Part shown: in pieces, positions 37,501-48,732 of the stretch | Layout: each line of letters starts with the position of its first letter | Numbering within the stretch: position 1 is the first letter of the stretch | Program-made: the position numbers and the translations under genes | NCBI RefSeq assembly: GCF_020360975.1 | Contig: NW_025408675.1 | Location: 3,162,001-3,226,000 of the forward strand | Source: Hirsutella rhossiliensis | Taxonomy: Eukaryota > Ascomycota > Sordariomycetes > Hypocreales > Ophiocordycipitaceae | DNA length: 64,000 nt | Reading direction: 5' to 3' | Notes under the pieces: generated by a model | Databases searched by the model: none | The model's input: the letters and a program-made list of their open reading frames with translations, nothing else | What the model was told of the DNA's origin: nothing

Positions 37501-37930
37501 CTTCAAGACTGTTTCGCGGCGAAACGAAGAAAGCCTGGTATCCAGCCTTGACGCATCCCAGCATCATGATGAGGTAGCGAACATCGTTGGGTCCGATGTA
37601 CCCAACGGTAGGGAACGCACCCTTGGGCGCAGGTCCGAGTTTCTTTGTGATTTCTCCGGCAACATGGTTGATGGCGTTGTAGATTTGCTTGTAAGTCACC
37701 TTGGCCCAGCCGTCCTTGGCCTCGGAGCCATTGGGAGTGAAGACGAAGGGACGCGACGGCTCGTTTTTGGCCAGGTCCTCGATGATGTTGATAGCCAGGC
37801 GACGGCCGTACGGCTTGTCTGCCAACTGGCCATTGCCGGCGCCAGCCAGGTCACTCAACTGCTGAGACCTCTGTCCAGGGTTGAGTTGTTGGTTTGGACC
37901 GGCCGGTTGGGGCAGCTGGGCTGACAGCAT
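34565..37930 (-). CDS. NRPS-like adenylate-forming reductase (A-T-R), frame interrupted
   Basis: This megaenzyme activates a carboxylic acid with ATP, loads it on a phosphopantetheine carrier and reduces it with NAD(P)H to an aldehyde or alcohol. Exons are 36905-37930, 36777-36852 and 34565-36721. The adenylation domain has core A3 (HTSGSTGIPKPIV), a STEHFPYP segment, A7/A8 (YQGRIDNIIVFSNGEKLNP) and A10 (FPRAGKGSIQR). The carrier attachment serine is in DIFSAGIDSAQVIQ. The reductase has the Rossmann GTTGSLGAYM and catalytic Tyr-x3-Lys in GYGRSK. Two one-base lesions break the frame, near 37424 (a missing base in AACCTG) and in the six-G run 35601-35606. Adding one base at each gives 1,087 codons. 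The neighbouring EthD gene suggests a small specialised-metabolite locus. The substrate is unknown. Confidence 0.9.
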
Positions 37931-38607
37931 TGTCCCGGAGTGCGTGGATGCCTTGAATAGAGACTAAGGGGTAGGGCGCTCAGGATAACGGAATTCAGGG
38001 GCTCATCAAATGCTTGGGGCGGCAGGATTGAACAGGATCCATTGGCCCTGGCAAAGTTATTTGGTATATATAAGTCCTTAGACGGAACGGCATAAGAAAT
38101 ATTAAGGCTGTTCGGTCCAAGGTCAAGAGCAGGATATACGCACCCGGGAAGCCCGGGTGCACCATTGCGTAACACTGCTCGATAAGCTTTCCCATAGACG
38201 ACATACGCCGACTCCCCATTCTCGGGGACCTACGGAGTTTCCTGCCAAGCCTTCATGACCGGGATAACATGACGGCATCGGTAAAGTTCAAGCAAGAACC
38301 CACTAGCCTCTCGTTTTGAACGTATCCGGAGTGCTCTTATCGCCCTGTCCGTTTCGACAAGGTCGGATGAGACTTTGAAGTAAGGCCGGATCTGGTCATC
38401 GCCTCATGTTCGTTAAACGGACTAGATGCGGAGGGTGAGGATCGGCAGCGGGAACATACAACAGGCCAAATTTAGAGTATTGTCTGTCATGATTGCACGC
38501 GGGTGAACATGTCTCGGAGAAGTGTTGACATGCATAATTCACGAATCTTTAACCTAGTCTAGCCGTTGTCCCTTGGCCCCCTCCTTAACGCCATCGTTCA
38601 CGAAGCT
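37931..38607. other. Spacer between EthD gene and reductase
   Basis: A 677-bp promoter-sized region upstream of the reductase ATG and downstream of the EthD gene. No coding sequence is supported. Confidence 0.5.
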
Positions 38608-38925
38608 TCATTTTCCTGCTGACCACTGCTCCTTGACGGTTCCCTTCAAGGCCACCGGACGGACATTTGTGAAGTTCTTGATATCCGCCATGATCTCTGC
38701 TCCTTCTTCTTGCATAGCCTTCTGGTACGCCTCCATGCTGGTCCACCGCATGACGCACATCAAAGCGTATGGTGAATCTTCGGTCATTTCTACCACGTCC
38801 CACGACTGGAAACCGTACTTTGCCCATTTCTGATTGCACAGCGGCATGTGAGTCGAATAATAGTGCGAATGGTTGAATTGTAGGTCCGGAGACCGGGCAT
38901 ATGTAATCATGACAATGGCCGGCAT
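38608..38925 (-). CDS. EthD-domain small protein
   Basis: A single-exon, 105-residue protein starting at ATG 38925 (MPAIVMITYARS). It has the dimeric alpha/beta-barrel EthD fold signature: FNHSHYYSTHMPLCNQKW after strand 1, a central MTEDSPYALMCVMRW, and a helical YQKAMQEEGAEIMADIKNFTN followed by VRP. EthD proteins accompany polyketide and other metabolite genes in fungi, where some act as decarboxylases or cyclases; others have unknown roles. It lies 0.7 kb upstream of, and in the same direction as, the adenylate-forming reductase, which suggests a shared pathway. No signal peptide. Confidence 0.85.
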   Translation of the reverse strand: MPAIVMITYARSPDLQFNHSHYYSTHMPLCNQKWAKYGFQSWDVVEMTEDSPYALMCVMRWTSMEAYQKAMQEEGAEIMADIKNFTNVRPVALKGTVKEQWSAGK

Positions 38926-39930
38926 GGCTGGACTTTATTTTCGGTTGAGCGGTGGGAGTTTGTGTTGAGAATGTGCGCGTAGATGAGTCGGTGGACAGTA
39001 CAATATTTGGCCTTCTTACCCGTCGCTATCCAGCTACGTGCCGCTCTCGAGATTTATAGCATGCTACAGCGGTATACATCTGCGTAGCTGATGTAAACGC
39101 CGAATGGAGAAAGGTGCTATTAATCTTTGGAGAAATAAAGATGTACACCCTTCTTACCGGTAATTTGATTCTATGGTGCTAGGGGAATTCCAGAGTTTCA
39201 ACCTCTACGGAGTCCGGACTTGATGGTTACGGATCCGGCCACTTCGGGGGCATGCGCACGCCTTGCACCCACACCATATCCACAAGACAGGCCACTAGGG
39301 GAACAACTTGGTCAGGGTGCCATCCGCCAACCACTCGTAAGAGTCTTTCTCCACTTCCCGTCGAGAGACAAGGACAGTTGGCGGGGGCGATGTCGCGGAA
39401 GGGCAGCTCGCCTGTTCTCGTTCAGCTGAATAGGAGTGACGTTGCATGATTATAGCGCTCAAAGCATTCCTGTCATGTCCACGAATGTATGCCTGCACAG
39501 GTTGTTTCTTGCATTACGCAAAATGAATAAGTATGACAAGGATTTCAGCATCATCAACGCTCCATCTAGCAGGCGGACTAAGATGCGCTGTTCCTCCAAG
39601 GCCGTTACATAATTAATGGATGAAAATCCAGTGTCGGCCCCAAAAAAACCACATGTAGAGGGCCAGGCGCCGCAGCCGACGATAATAAGGCCCCTGGTCT
39701 CTTCCCAAGGGGTTGTCTCCAGCCACCCGCACATGAACGCGAGCTGTCACCTCCGTGCACTCGCCGCTCTCTCACCATCCCAGTCATGCCAATGCCTCCC
39801 TGAACTAATATCCGAATCAACATGTCCCAACAGCTAAAAGAGGCATAGGGACAATGCTCCTTACTGCAGGCACAGCAGCTGAACATCCAACCCGTCCTCA
39901 TAATCCGGATTGTCGTTAAAACATTCATGA
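38926..39930. other. 1-kb intergenic region
   Basis: Upstream of the EthD gene and downstream of the GH2 gene. No supported feature. Confidence 0.5.
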
Positions 39931-42194
39931 TTAGCGTACCCCTCGTGCGAGCGCAGCCCGGTAAAGGAGCGCGATGTCGTCCTTCCACTGCTGCACATCT
40001 GGACGCAGCAAGCGGCGATCGTATGTGTACAGCCCGTTAACCTCACCCTCAACGTCCGTTGTTTGGGTCCAGACGCCTCCGCTGCATGCATACCGCTCAA
40101 CTTGCTCGCGCAGCTCCATAAAGATGACGCTAGCTCTATAGTTATAGGCGTTTAGGTCTTTGCTGACCTCGTATGTCTGGTTGATTGTGTCTATCGCCTG
40201 CTGGACTTTCCAAAGGCTGAGCACGAGTGAAACCCGTTAGCAGCCGAAACGGCGTCAAGAACCTTGAGCGCGTAAAGAACAGGGCCAACTCACTGATCGG
40301 CTGAAACATTGTGGCCAATTCCCCCAAACTCGCCCTGGAAGCCAATTCGCGTTGGATCATACGGGGAAGATGCAATGGAATAAAATGGCGTGCCGCACTG
40401 GGGATTCGCGTAATGGTGGTTATCCTGGGATCAACGGTGTCAGTTTGCAATTAAGTTTCCCCTGTTTTCTTCGCGGCATAAGCTTACGGAAAAGTCCCCA
40501 AACCCGTGATCGAACCAGCCTGTCACGGAGTCAATCAACCTCGTAGGGTCAATGCTGCGCACGACATCAGTGAGTTGCCCTTCGGGATACGGTGCGTTTC
40601 TCCGCTGGCCCCAGCCTTCGTTGTAAATGACCTGTCAAGCAGCACGTTAGCTCATTGACTCTAACGATTCGTTCACCCTGCCTCGCCACGTCTTACCCAG
40701 GTCACAATGGACGGATAGCTCTTGTGCTCGCTGATGAGGACTTCAAGCTGGCGCTGAAACTCCTTTTGCTGTGCGTCATTGGGTAGCCGGTTGAAGTCAT
40801 CCGGCAAGCTTGGCATATCTTGAACAACCATCAAGCCTATTTCATCACATGCTTGATAGAAGAGATCGGGCTCAACTTTTATCTAAGAGTTCATTGCGTG
40901 AGCACGGCGGTGAGTCTGGGCGAAACGTCACGAGCACGAGACTTACATGCTTTCGAACCATGTTGAAGCCCAGGGACTTGAGCATCTTCAGGTCATAAAT
41001 CATAGCCTCACGACTGGGCGGCGTGTAGAGCCCATCGGGCCAGTATCCTTGATCGAGAGTGCCGAACAGAAAGACAAAGTCCCCGTTCAGAAGTGGCCGC
41101 TGAATGCCGTTGACGAGGCCCTTGGAAATCGTTCGGAATCCGGTATAGCTTTGGACTTCGTCTTCGCCCATCTTGATGGTCATGTTGTACAGAGTGGGCG
41201 AAGATGGCTCCCAAAGTTCGGGGTTGTCCACCTCAAACTGGAGTTCCGTGTCGGCATTTCCTCTTCGGCGAGCAACCACGTGCCCTTTTCGGTTGTAGAT
41301 GGAAACTTCGATGGGGTTTCCTCCTCTCCGAGAACTATGAGCGGTCAAGGTGACTGGGCGAGGTCAGCATCCACAGTTGTGTCTATTTCCATCCCGCGGG
41401 CATGCGTACCGATTCCGTCCATGCCGGCCGCCACGTCGAGTTGCTGGATGTGGTCTCTTGGAACGCTCTCTAGCCACACCGTCTGCCAGATTCCCGAGCA
41501 CGGCCTGTACCAAATGTGTCTTGGATTCTTGGTTTGTTTGCCGACGGGAATGACCTCGGAGTCGGAAGGATCGTACACGAAAACCAGTCTGCGTTCAACC
41601 ATCGGTCAGATCCACAAGACATCAGCACGCAACTCGCGGAGAAGAGTGAGCTTACAGTTCGTTGTCCTCGTCAAACTTGACTTGAGCCGTCACGTCGAGG
41701 CTGAATCGAAAATATCCGCCAACATGATTGCCAACTTTGACTCCGTTGACAAAAACGGTGGCGTCATAATCCACGGCTTCAAAGTGGAGGGTGACCGACT
41801 TCCCTTCCCATTCCTTTGAAACTCGAAAGCTTCTCGCAAACCACATGCGTGTTACGTTGAGGAGCTGGATCCCCGACAGGCCGCTTTCGATACATGACGG
41901 GACCAGGACCTCGCGCTCAAGGAGACCGCCGGGGAGCTTGTCGATATCGGCGGCGCTCCTGGCCTCTTGATACGTCCAGATTCCGTTCAGGTTCTGCCAG
42001 ACATCTCTACGGAGCTGGGGGCGAGGATGCTCGGGCCAAGGGTCTCTGCCGACCTTGTATGTCCAGTCCGTGTCCAGGGGCGGCGTCTGGACCCTGTACG
42101 GCACGGGAGCGCGCTTAAAGACGGACTGCAAAGATCCCGCAGCGACTGATAGCCAAAATAAGCTGCTCCATAGGACCGCATGTAGGAGTTGCAT
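39931..42194 (-). CDS. Secreted glycoside hydrolase family 2 (beta-galactosidase/glucuronidase-like)
   Basis: Seven exons (41656-42194, 41410-41588, 40947-41353, 40697-40882, 40488-40631, 40294-40424, 39931-40216) close in frame at 624 codons. The ATG at 42194 gives a signal peptide (MQLLHAVLWSSLFWLSVAAG). The N-terminal GH2 sugar-binding domain contains RDVWQNLNGIWTYQ and VFVNGVKVGNHVGGY; the Ig-like domain and the TIM barrel follow. The catalytic acid/base is Glu442 in YNEGWGQ and the nucleophile Glu517 in FQGEFGG. GYWPDGLYTPPS is a family signature before the barrel. It probably acts outside the cell on plant or fungal polysaccharide. The exact sugar specificity (galactose, mannose, glucuronic acid) cannot be called. 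No frameshift was found, in contrast to the adjacent reductase. Confidence 0.92.
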
Positions 42195-45100
42195 GACGAC
42201 TAGAGTCGAAGTCAACTAACGAAACGGGCCGGATGTTAGCGCCCGTGGATTGTAAGCCGTGGTCAGGGGAGACCGAGTGACAAAATACGGTCGAGGAAGA
42301 ACAAGAATAAAAGCATAGATGCCACGGTGGCAGGGGTAGGTGGAATGGCAGGGAGGCGTCCTTGCCGAGCCATGGAATGCTATCGTTCAGTCTATTATAC
42401 TTCGTAGACACAGCACCATCGCCCCTCCTGGCTGGAGGGAGGCTGGAGGCTGTGTGATCCCCCTCAGCTTGTAGGGACCTGGTTTTATGCAGTCATCGTT
42501 GAACTGCTGCCACAAACAGTGTATCTTGGCTGCCGGTCTCATGTCGGCGGCAGACTGCGGCGAGGTGCCGTTGTCCGACACAGGCGCATTGCTGGCTGCC
42601 AAGAGACGCCCAAGGCAGAGCCGGACCGCCAGGTCCCTGTAGTCCAGACGCGTGTCTTGTGTGACCTCCCTGGACAGTCGGGCGGACGCGTTTTACCCTT
42701 GGAGTACTGCTACCCCCTAGATACCCCACGGAAGCTAGCTTGTCGCCCGGAATTTGACACCCTTGTTCGTACGTCCGGAGTACTCCCCGCTCATCAGCCG
42801 GCCTGTGCAGATCAGACGCAGGGCTGTTGTTGCGGGGTCACATCGTCGATCTTTGCAGGGCCTGGATCCAGGATCATGGGTCATATGAAAATGTCTTGTG
42901 GCCCCTCGGAGGCATCGGCTCCATGAATGGCTTGCCAAGGCTCATCCGGGCCTGTGTCGTCCGGTCGTCTGATGCCACCGCTTGCTGACCTTCCCCATCA
43001 GGCAGAGAGCATGTACGTTTAGGCCAGCACCTGAAATTAAGGTTATTTAACAACCAAGCTTGTCGGTTCGTAATGACGCGAGGCTCTTGGGCCCATGACG
43101 TATTTCCAGCAGTCCTCCTCCACGCTTTCAGTCGGGTCAATCATAGCGAGTGGTGTGTGGAAGCATTGTTGGTGTCTGGTGGTGGCTTCACCACCCTGAG
43201 AAGTAAGCCCGAACGTATCAGTGCCAGCACTGGATGCCTTTAGTTCCCGCGTCTTGGATAGTTCGAGATCATCAATGCTGGCCTCTACTGCGCGCTGGTT
43301 TCATGTCGCTTTCGTGTCGTTCCAGAACCGAGCTCTGGAAATATTCATGCGGTCACCCCTTCGCTTGATGTAATCTCGTGAGCTCATGTTGCAACACGCA
43401 ATAAGTTCTTGGGTTTCATTGACACGTCTCTGTTTGGATTATCGGCGGCGACTGCTTCATGTGCTGTGGCAGATGGTGTTGTGGTGCACACGAGCGTCTT
43501 GGTGATCAAACCTGAATTCAGACTTGGTCGGAGACATGTTGACAAATCCCCCGGCCATTTGGATTGACATCTCTGCTCTTATGCTGGCTGGCCGAGTTCA
43601 TATGGAGTATGCCATACAGACGTACCTCTGGGAGGTAAATCAAGAAAATCAGAGCCTTGAACAATGCACGCTACACCTGGTTGCTAATAATCCCTACACG
43701 TAGTCTCGCACATCCAAACAGCCTGATATACAGGTCCTCTGAAGTACTCGATCTTCGACCAAAGGCAAAGGCTCAAGCAGACAGTGCTGGCTTAGCTGGT
43801 AGGCAGCCGATGCCATCGATGACAGCTCGAAATTTGATTCTTACACCTTATCGAAACCATCTGAACATGAAGCCTGCAAGATGTCTCATCGATAGCCAGT
43901 CTAAATGTCCATGTCCAGATCTTGACAAGCTCCTCGACAACCCTTCCTCTCGGTCTCTCACTGTTTCCCCATTGGCGCTTCTTCATGGTGAAAAGAGTCC
44001 GGCGAGCGGTTCGTCGCGTATTCCGCCGTCTTCCGTGGCTTCAACTTTCTTTTCTCGACGCCAGTTCAATTCACATACTTGCGAGAGGCGGGTAGCAAAG
44101 CTGGCGCCCAATCTCAATAGAGACACAATTCAGGGCAACGACAAGTAGAGACAAGCACCTCGGAAAACACGCTTGCGATCGAGTCTCGCGTGCTTGTGTG
44201 CAACATCCGCATGTCTCACGAGTGGCCGGCTCATACGTGAAACTGGCTTATCCCTACCGTTGACGCATTGACGCATTGCCACGAGACACTTTACAGCAGT
44301 CGGATGCATCTAGAACCAATGGATCAAGGCTTGGATAATCCGTCGTCCTGACCGGCGGAGCGACTGAGGTAGGCGACGGCGTGGGCTTCTCCTCAGAAAA
44401 CAAGTACCGTCCGACCTCGATGCGTCTATGCAACGCTGCGAAGGCTTCAGTTGATCTCGAGTTTACCGGCCGGATGGCCGCAGCGATAAACGAGCATCAT
44501 GGCTTCATCAACAACTACCACGTGTGCCAGTTGGAGATTTCCCCTTGCGATATGCTGATGAGATGGCATCCTGCGTCGTCCTCGGATCAGTATTCACCCC
44601 CGTGTATCTTTCCCATGGAAAGCTTCCCGCGATCAGCAAGTTGCGCATTCACGGATCGATACCTAGTATCGAACCGTGGACTTGAGCCAGGGTAAATGTC
44701 CCTTGGGCGAGATGATTGGCTTTCAATGTCTCACCCATGTTCATGTGCCGCGTGACGATGCGCTCAGTTGAGCATCCCGGAGCCTCGACCCAGCCTCAGC
44801 CCCAACAAGACCAGGGCTCAGAACCGAGATGGAAGCACCACGATCAGTTGCTTGTCCTAACTCGCGTGTTCGGAGCGCTTCCTGAGCTTGGTACGCCGGC
44901 GAGTTCCCCGAGGACGCCAACAAATGGAATACTCAAGGACATGAGCAGTCGTCGCATCGGCAGACATGAAATCATATAGTCAACCGTATTTGACGGAGGT
45001 GGAATGGCCAAACGGGTGTGAACGCCGTCCTTGAAACGTCGTTTCGCGATCAATGACAATGATTGTCCGAACTCCGTGGAATACGACAGCCACCCGGCAC

Positions 45101-46147
45101 CGCTTCCCGGCTTGCTTCATTCGCAAAAGCAGCCCGGCTTCGGCCCACACTGTCACATGGCCCGTCGGACGGCGCACCGCGTCCCTCGCGCATCCGTTGT
45201 CTCCGCGTATGTACGTATCCGCCCCCCGGCCCCGGAGCGCTGCGTTGTGCCTGCGCGGGACAGCAAACTCGCATCGTGCCATTATTCTGACACACATTTG
45301 GACACTTCCGGACTCCGCCACTTGACGATGCCGCTCCAACATGCATCGCCGAGCCCTGCAGGTGTTGCTTCCAAAGCGACACAAATGGCAACCGAATCAT
45401 GTCGAGTCGCACTGCAACCGTATGGGTTTGGCTGGATGTCCAGTCGAGTTTGCTTGGCATATACTGGCGGTTGGGTATCGATGCCCATTGAGACGGCAGA
45501 AGCGGATGCAAAGAGGAGGTTGGGCAACATCTCGACGTCTGGCCTTTCTAACTTGAGCGTGCGTGCTCTTGAGCAGCTGCTACGTACATGTAAGTTGTCA
45601 GCAAACAGCGCTCATGAGCGGGTAGCACAAGCTAAGCGGGAAACCAAGTGCATGGATCAGACGTGAAACGCGGACGGCAGTGTTCAAGCCGCAGCTAACA
45701 ACCTTTTTGCGTCGCGGCAAGGGGCCCAGTTATGTAGACGCGCCGTGGGTGCACAACCTCTCATGAGATTGCGTGCTCGACATCCTCCTTGACCTCATAT
45801 GTAGCGGTGGCGTCATCCGCACCATCATCGCGTCAACTCGGCCTGGCCAGTTCCGACGTCGACCGGCGCAAGTCCCCTCGCAGATGGCACATCCGTTTTG
45901 GACTGGTATGGCGAAGCAATCAGTTGCATTTCGCAATATGTTGCGTGATGCGGTCACTGCGGGATCTGGGCATGGACCCGTTGGAGACCGGAAAGGGGTG
46001 GGCTGTCAGTAGTCGGATTGAAAACCGGGGAGCCAGGTCCAGCTCCATCCTCGGCATCCATACATATATATCTAGAGCCGAGGCCCCCCCTCCACCGTAA
46101 AGACTGAGAGGTCCAAGACGACGACTCGCCTGCTTGCCATATACAGA
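42195..46147. other. 3.95-kb intergenic region
   Basis: The largest gene-free stretch. Several frames of 130-210 codons exist (for example 45031-45666 +), but they start with non-ATG codons, overlap others on the opposite strand and show no motif. A TATA-like TACATATATATC at 46061-46072 lies 76 bp before the dioxygenase ATG. No tRNA or transposon was recognised. Confidence 0.5.
46061..46072 (+). promoter_or_regulatory. TATA-like element of dioxygenase gene
   Basis: TACATATATATC, 76 bp upstream of the ATG at 46148. A plausible core promoter element by position only. Confidence 0.4.
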
Positions 46148-47430
46148 ATGGCGCCCTCACTTGTCGGGACAACCACTGAGGTCACGACTTCTTCCACTTA
46201 CAAGCTCACATTCGGCAAGTACAAGGAGACGGACGGCACCTCAATCGACAGAGATGTAGAAACGGGCAAAAAGGGCAACAATGCCGCCAAGGTGATTATC
46301 CCCTCGAGATTATCCCCTCGACGCAGAGACCGGAAATCGGAAGTTGACCCAGCATATCAGTACCTTCACTACTTGCCTACCTGGAACCCCGAGGAGAGAT
46401 ACCCCCCTCTCGAGCCCTTTGAACACTACGAACACGGCAAAGATGCCGACCCGTCTTTTCCCAACCTGCTGCCGCCGGGCACCTCCGTCACGGACCTCAC
46501 CCCGACCATCGGCTCCGAGGTGAAAGGGATCCAGCTGTCCTCGCTCAGCGACGCCGGCAAGGACGAGCTCGCACTATACGTGGCACAGCGCAAGGTTGTT
46601 GCCTTCCGGAACCAAGACTTTGCCGACCTCCCCATCTCCGAAGCCCTCCATCATGGCTCCTACTTTGGCCGACACCACATCCACCCGACATCGGGAGTGC
46701 CAGAGGGCTATCCCGAGATCCAGCTCGTGCACCGCGGCGAGGGTGACAAGGCCAAGGAGGAGATGCTTCGGTACCACACGACCACGGTGGCCTGGCACTC
46801 GGATGCCACGTACGAGCAGCAGCCTCCCGGCACAACGTTCCTCTACATCCTGAACAAGCCGGACACCGGAGGCGACACGCTTTTTGTCGACGCCGTCCAG
46901 GCCTACAGGCGTCTGAGCCCGCTCTTCCAGGAGCGTCTTCACGGCTTAAAGGCCACGCACTCGGGCATTGAGCAGGTCAACGCCGCCGCCATCAGGGCCA
47001 GCATCAAGAGACGAGAGCCCGTCGTCAACGAGCACCCGATTGTGCGGACTCATCCGGCAACGGGAGAAAAGGCTCTCTTTGTCAACGATCAGTGTATGTG
47101 GTGTTCTGGACAAACGAAGCGCTCTGCATTCTGCTGGGTGGCTCGATGAACTCGACGTGGCTGACACTTGTTTGCTTGACAGTTACACGCGAGATTTTAG
47201 GGATGAAAAAGGAAGAGTCCGACGCCATCCTCCAGTTCCTCTACAACCACATGGCCTTTGGTGCCGACTTCCAGGCCCGGATCAAGTGGGAGGAGGGAAC
47301 GGTGGTCGTATGGGACAATCGGGTAACCCAGCACACTGCTCTGGCCAACTGGGAGAATGGACAGAGGCGTCACCTTGCACGCATCACGCCACAGGCCGAA
47401 AGGCCATATGAGACGCCTTTTGATGGCTAA
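46148..47430 (+). CDS. TauD/TfdA-family Fe(II)/2-oxoglutarate dioxygenase, JLP1-like
   Basis: This enzyme couples 2-oxoglutarate decarboxylation to hydroxylation, usually of a sulfonate such as taurine, to release sulfite. Two exons (46148-47093, 47183-47430; 89-bp intron, phase 1) encode 397 residues, the normal fungal size. Fe ligands His217 and Asp219 lie in AWHSDATYE, and the distal His is in VTQHTALANW, followed by the 2-oxoglutarate-binding Arg in RRHLARITPQ. Other family marks are GSEVKGIQLSSL, FRNQDFADL, GDTLFVDAVQAYRRLSP and NDQFTREILGM, the last rebuilt across the intron. No signal peptide. The sulfonate substrate is an inference from the family. The frame is clean. Confidence 0.93.
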
Positions 47431-47544
47431 GAAGCCTAAGCTTGATGACGGACCGAGAAACATGCCAATGATGACTTTGATGTTCTTCCATTGCCTCAAC
47501 TCCAGGTCCAGACGTTGTTCAATCACTCGGCATATCATCCCGGA

Positions 47545-48075
47545 TCATAACACGTAGTACCAGAACAAGGCGGTCTCTTCCTTGTGCTCCTGCACTCCCA
47601 TGTAGAGCAGCTCGTCGTAGCCGCCAAACCTGAGGCCGAGTTTCTTGTAGAAGCGACAGGCCGCGACATTATTGGACTGCGACTCGACTCGGATGCCTGC
47701 CACGCCAATCTCCCGCGCCCAGCCGACGACGGCGCCGAAGAGCGTGGCGCCGTTGCCCTGCCCCCGAACCTCGACGTCCAGCGCAATGGTGTGCAGGAGC
47801 GCCACGTTGTTCCAGTCCTTCAGCGCAAACGCATAGCCCATGACCTGCTGGCCGTCGGTCAGCGCAAAGAGAGCCTTATCGGAGTCGTCGGCTCGGCAAA
47901 AGTCTTGCTCGTCGAAGCCGTATGTTTTTCGAAAGGTGGGAACGGGCGTCGTCTTGATCTCTTGGCCAGAGGCGAGGTGGTCGTATGGCTTGGCGATAAC
48001 TCTGGACACTTCAAAGGAAAAATCCCGGTCGGCAATGTCCTCGGCCGTCAGCCGCGCTATCCTGGCCACCTTCAT
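47545..48075 (-). CDS. GNAT-family N-acetyltransferase
   Basis: A single-exon protein of 176 residues. ATG 48075 (MKVARIARLTAED) is chosen because the longer open frame begins with GTG. The acetyl-CoA-binding motif A is VEVRGQGNGATLFGAVVGWAR (pattern R/Q-x-x-G-x-G/A), preceded by strand 4 LLHTIALDV. Motif B follows as VESQSNNVAACRFYKKLGLRFGG, typical of Rim-like and YhbS-like acetyltransferases. The acceptor substrate is unknown. Its 3' end is only 114 bp from the convergent dioxygenase stop, so the two transcripts probably overlap. Confidence 0.9.
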   Translation of the reverse strand: MKVARIARLTAEDIADRDFSFEVSRVIAKPYDHLASGQEIKTTPVPTFRKTYGFDEQDFCRADDSDKALFALTDGQQVMGYAFALKDWNNVALLHTIALDVEVRGQGNGATLFGAVVGWAREIGVAGIRVESQSNNVAACRFYKKLGLRFGGYDELLYMGVQEHKEETALFWYYVL

Positions 48076-48498
48076 CGATGCTGTGCAAGACTTGAGCACC
48101 GGCGACTATCCAGGCGGGTACTGCGTTACCCCGGCAGTATATTGTATAAGCAATAAACCGCCAGGTTGGAACTCAATGGTGTGGCCTTGTCTCTGTTCGC
48201 GGGGCGGCGAGTGTCGATGGGGGCCGTGTAAGTGCGCCTTTCGTTGCCGAGGAAGATGAGCATCAATGACAAGGTGCCTGCAGGACACTGAGGTACTGGA
48301 AATGCATGTCAACGGGCAAATAATGAGTCATCGGCGACAGCCTGAGACGTTGCTGTCCATTGTACGGAGTTACACTTGTCTCATTGTGCATCATCCACCG
48401 CGCTCAGTTCCGACCAGCCTCTCACAGACACCATATAAGAACGGTCTCTCTTCCGCTCTGTCCATCCATTTGACCCGTCGGACCAGACTTCAACGTCA
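48076..48498. other. Spacer upstream of the GNAT gene
   Basis: Promoter-sized region between the GNAT gene and the transporter relic. No supported feature. Confidence 0.5.
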
Positions 48499-48647
48499 GC
48501 ATGTATCACTCCGACGGACCGTTTTTGCATCCTTCTTGGCGTCGTCCTCCTCGCCTACGCCTACGGCCTCGTTTGGCGTTCACTCACTTCAGGCCACCAT
48601 CAACGTGGTTCCGCCGTTCAGCCCATGTCGGCAAAGATTGCCGACGT
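48499..48647 (+). pseudogene. Short inverted relic of a siderophore-transporter paralog
   Basis: About 150 bp on the plus strand match the first transmembrane region of the adjacent minus-strand transporter. [17 protein letters not shown] is followed by [13 protein letters not shown] and SAKIADV. Against the intact gene, about 44 bp are deleted between two CTCG copies (after AYAYGL), and a second short deletion follows GTGGTTC. Remaining differences are largely at synonymous positions, so the source was probably a diverged paralog under selection and not a recent copy. It lies 86 bp from the 3' end of the intact gene, in opposite orientation. Confidence 0.75.
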
Positions 48648-48732
48648 CAGCCTCGGGGGTCGCACAGGACGCTCCCCGCTGCATATCCAGTGCATAGTAT
48701 ACCCTTACATATCCAGTGAGTCGCATGCACTC

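Noticed and set aside
45031..45666. 211-codon plus-strand frame
   Set aside because: It begins with TTG, overlaps several frames on the other strand and shows no domain.
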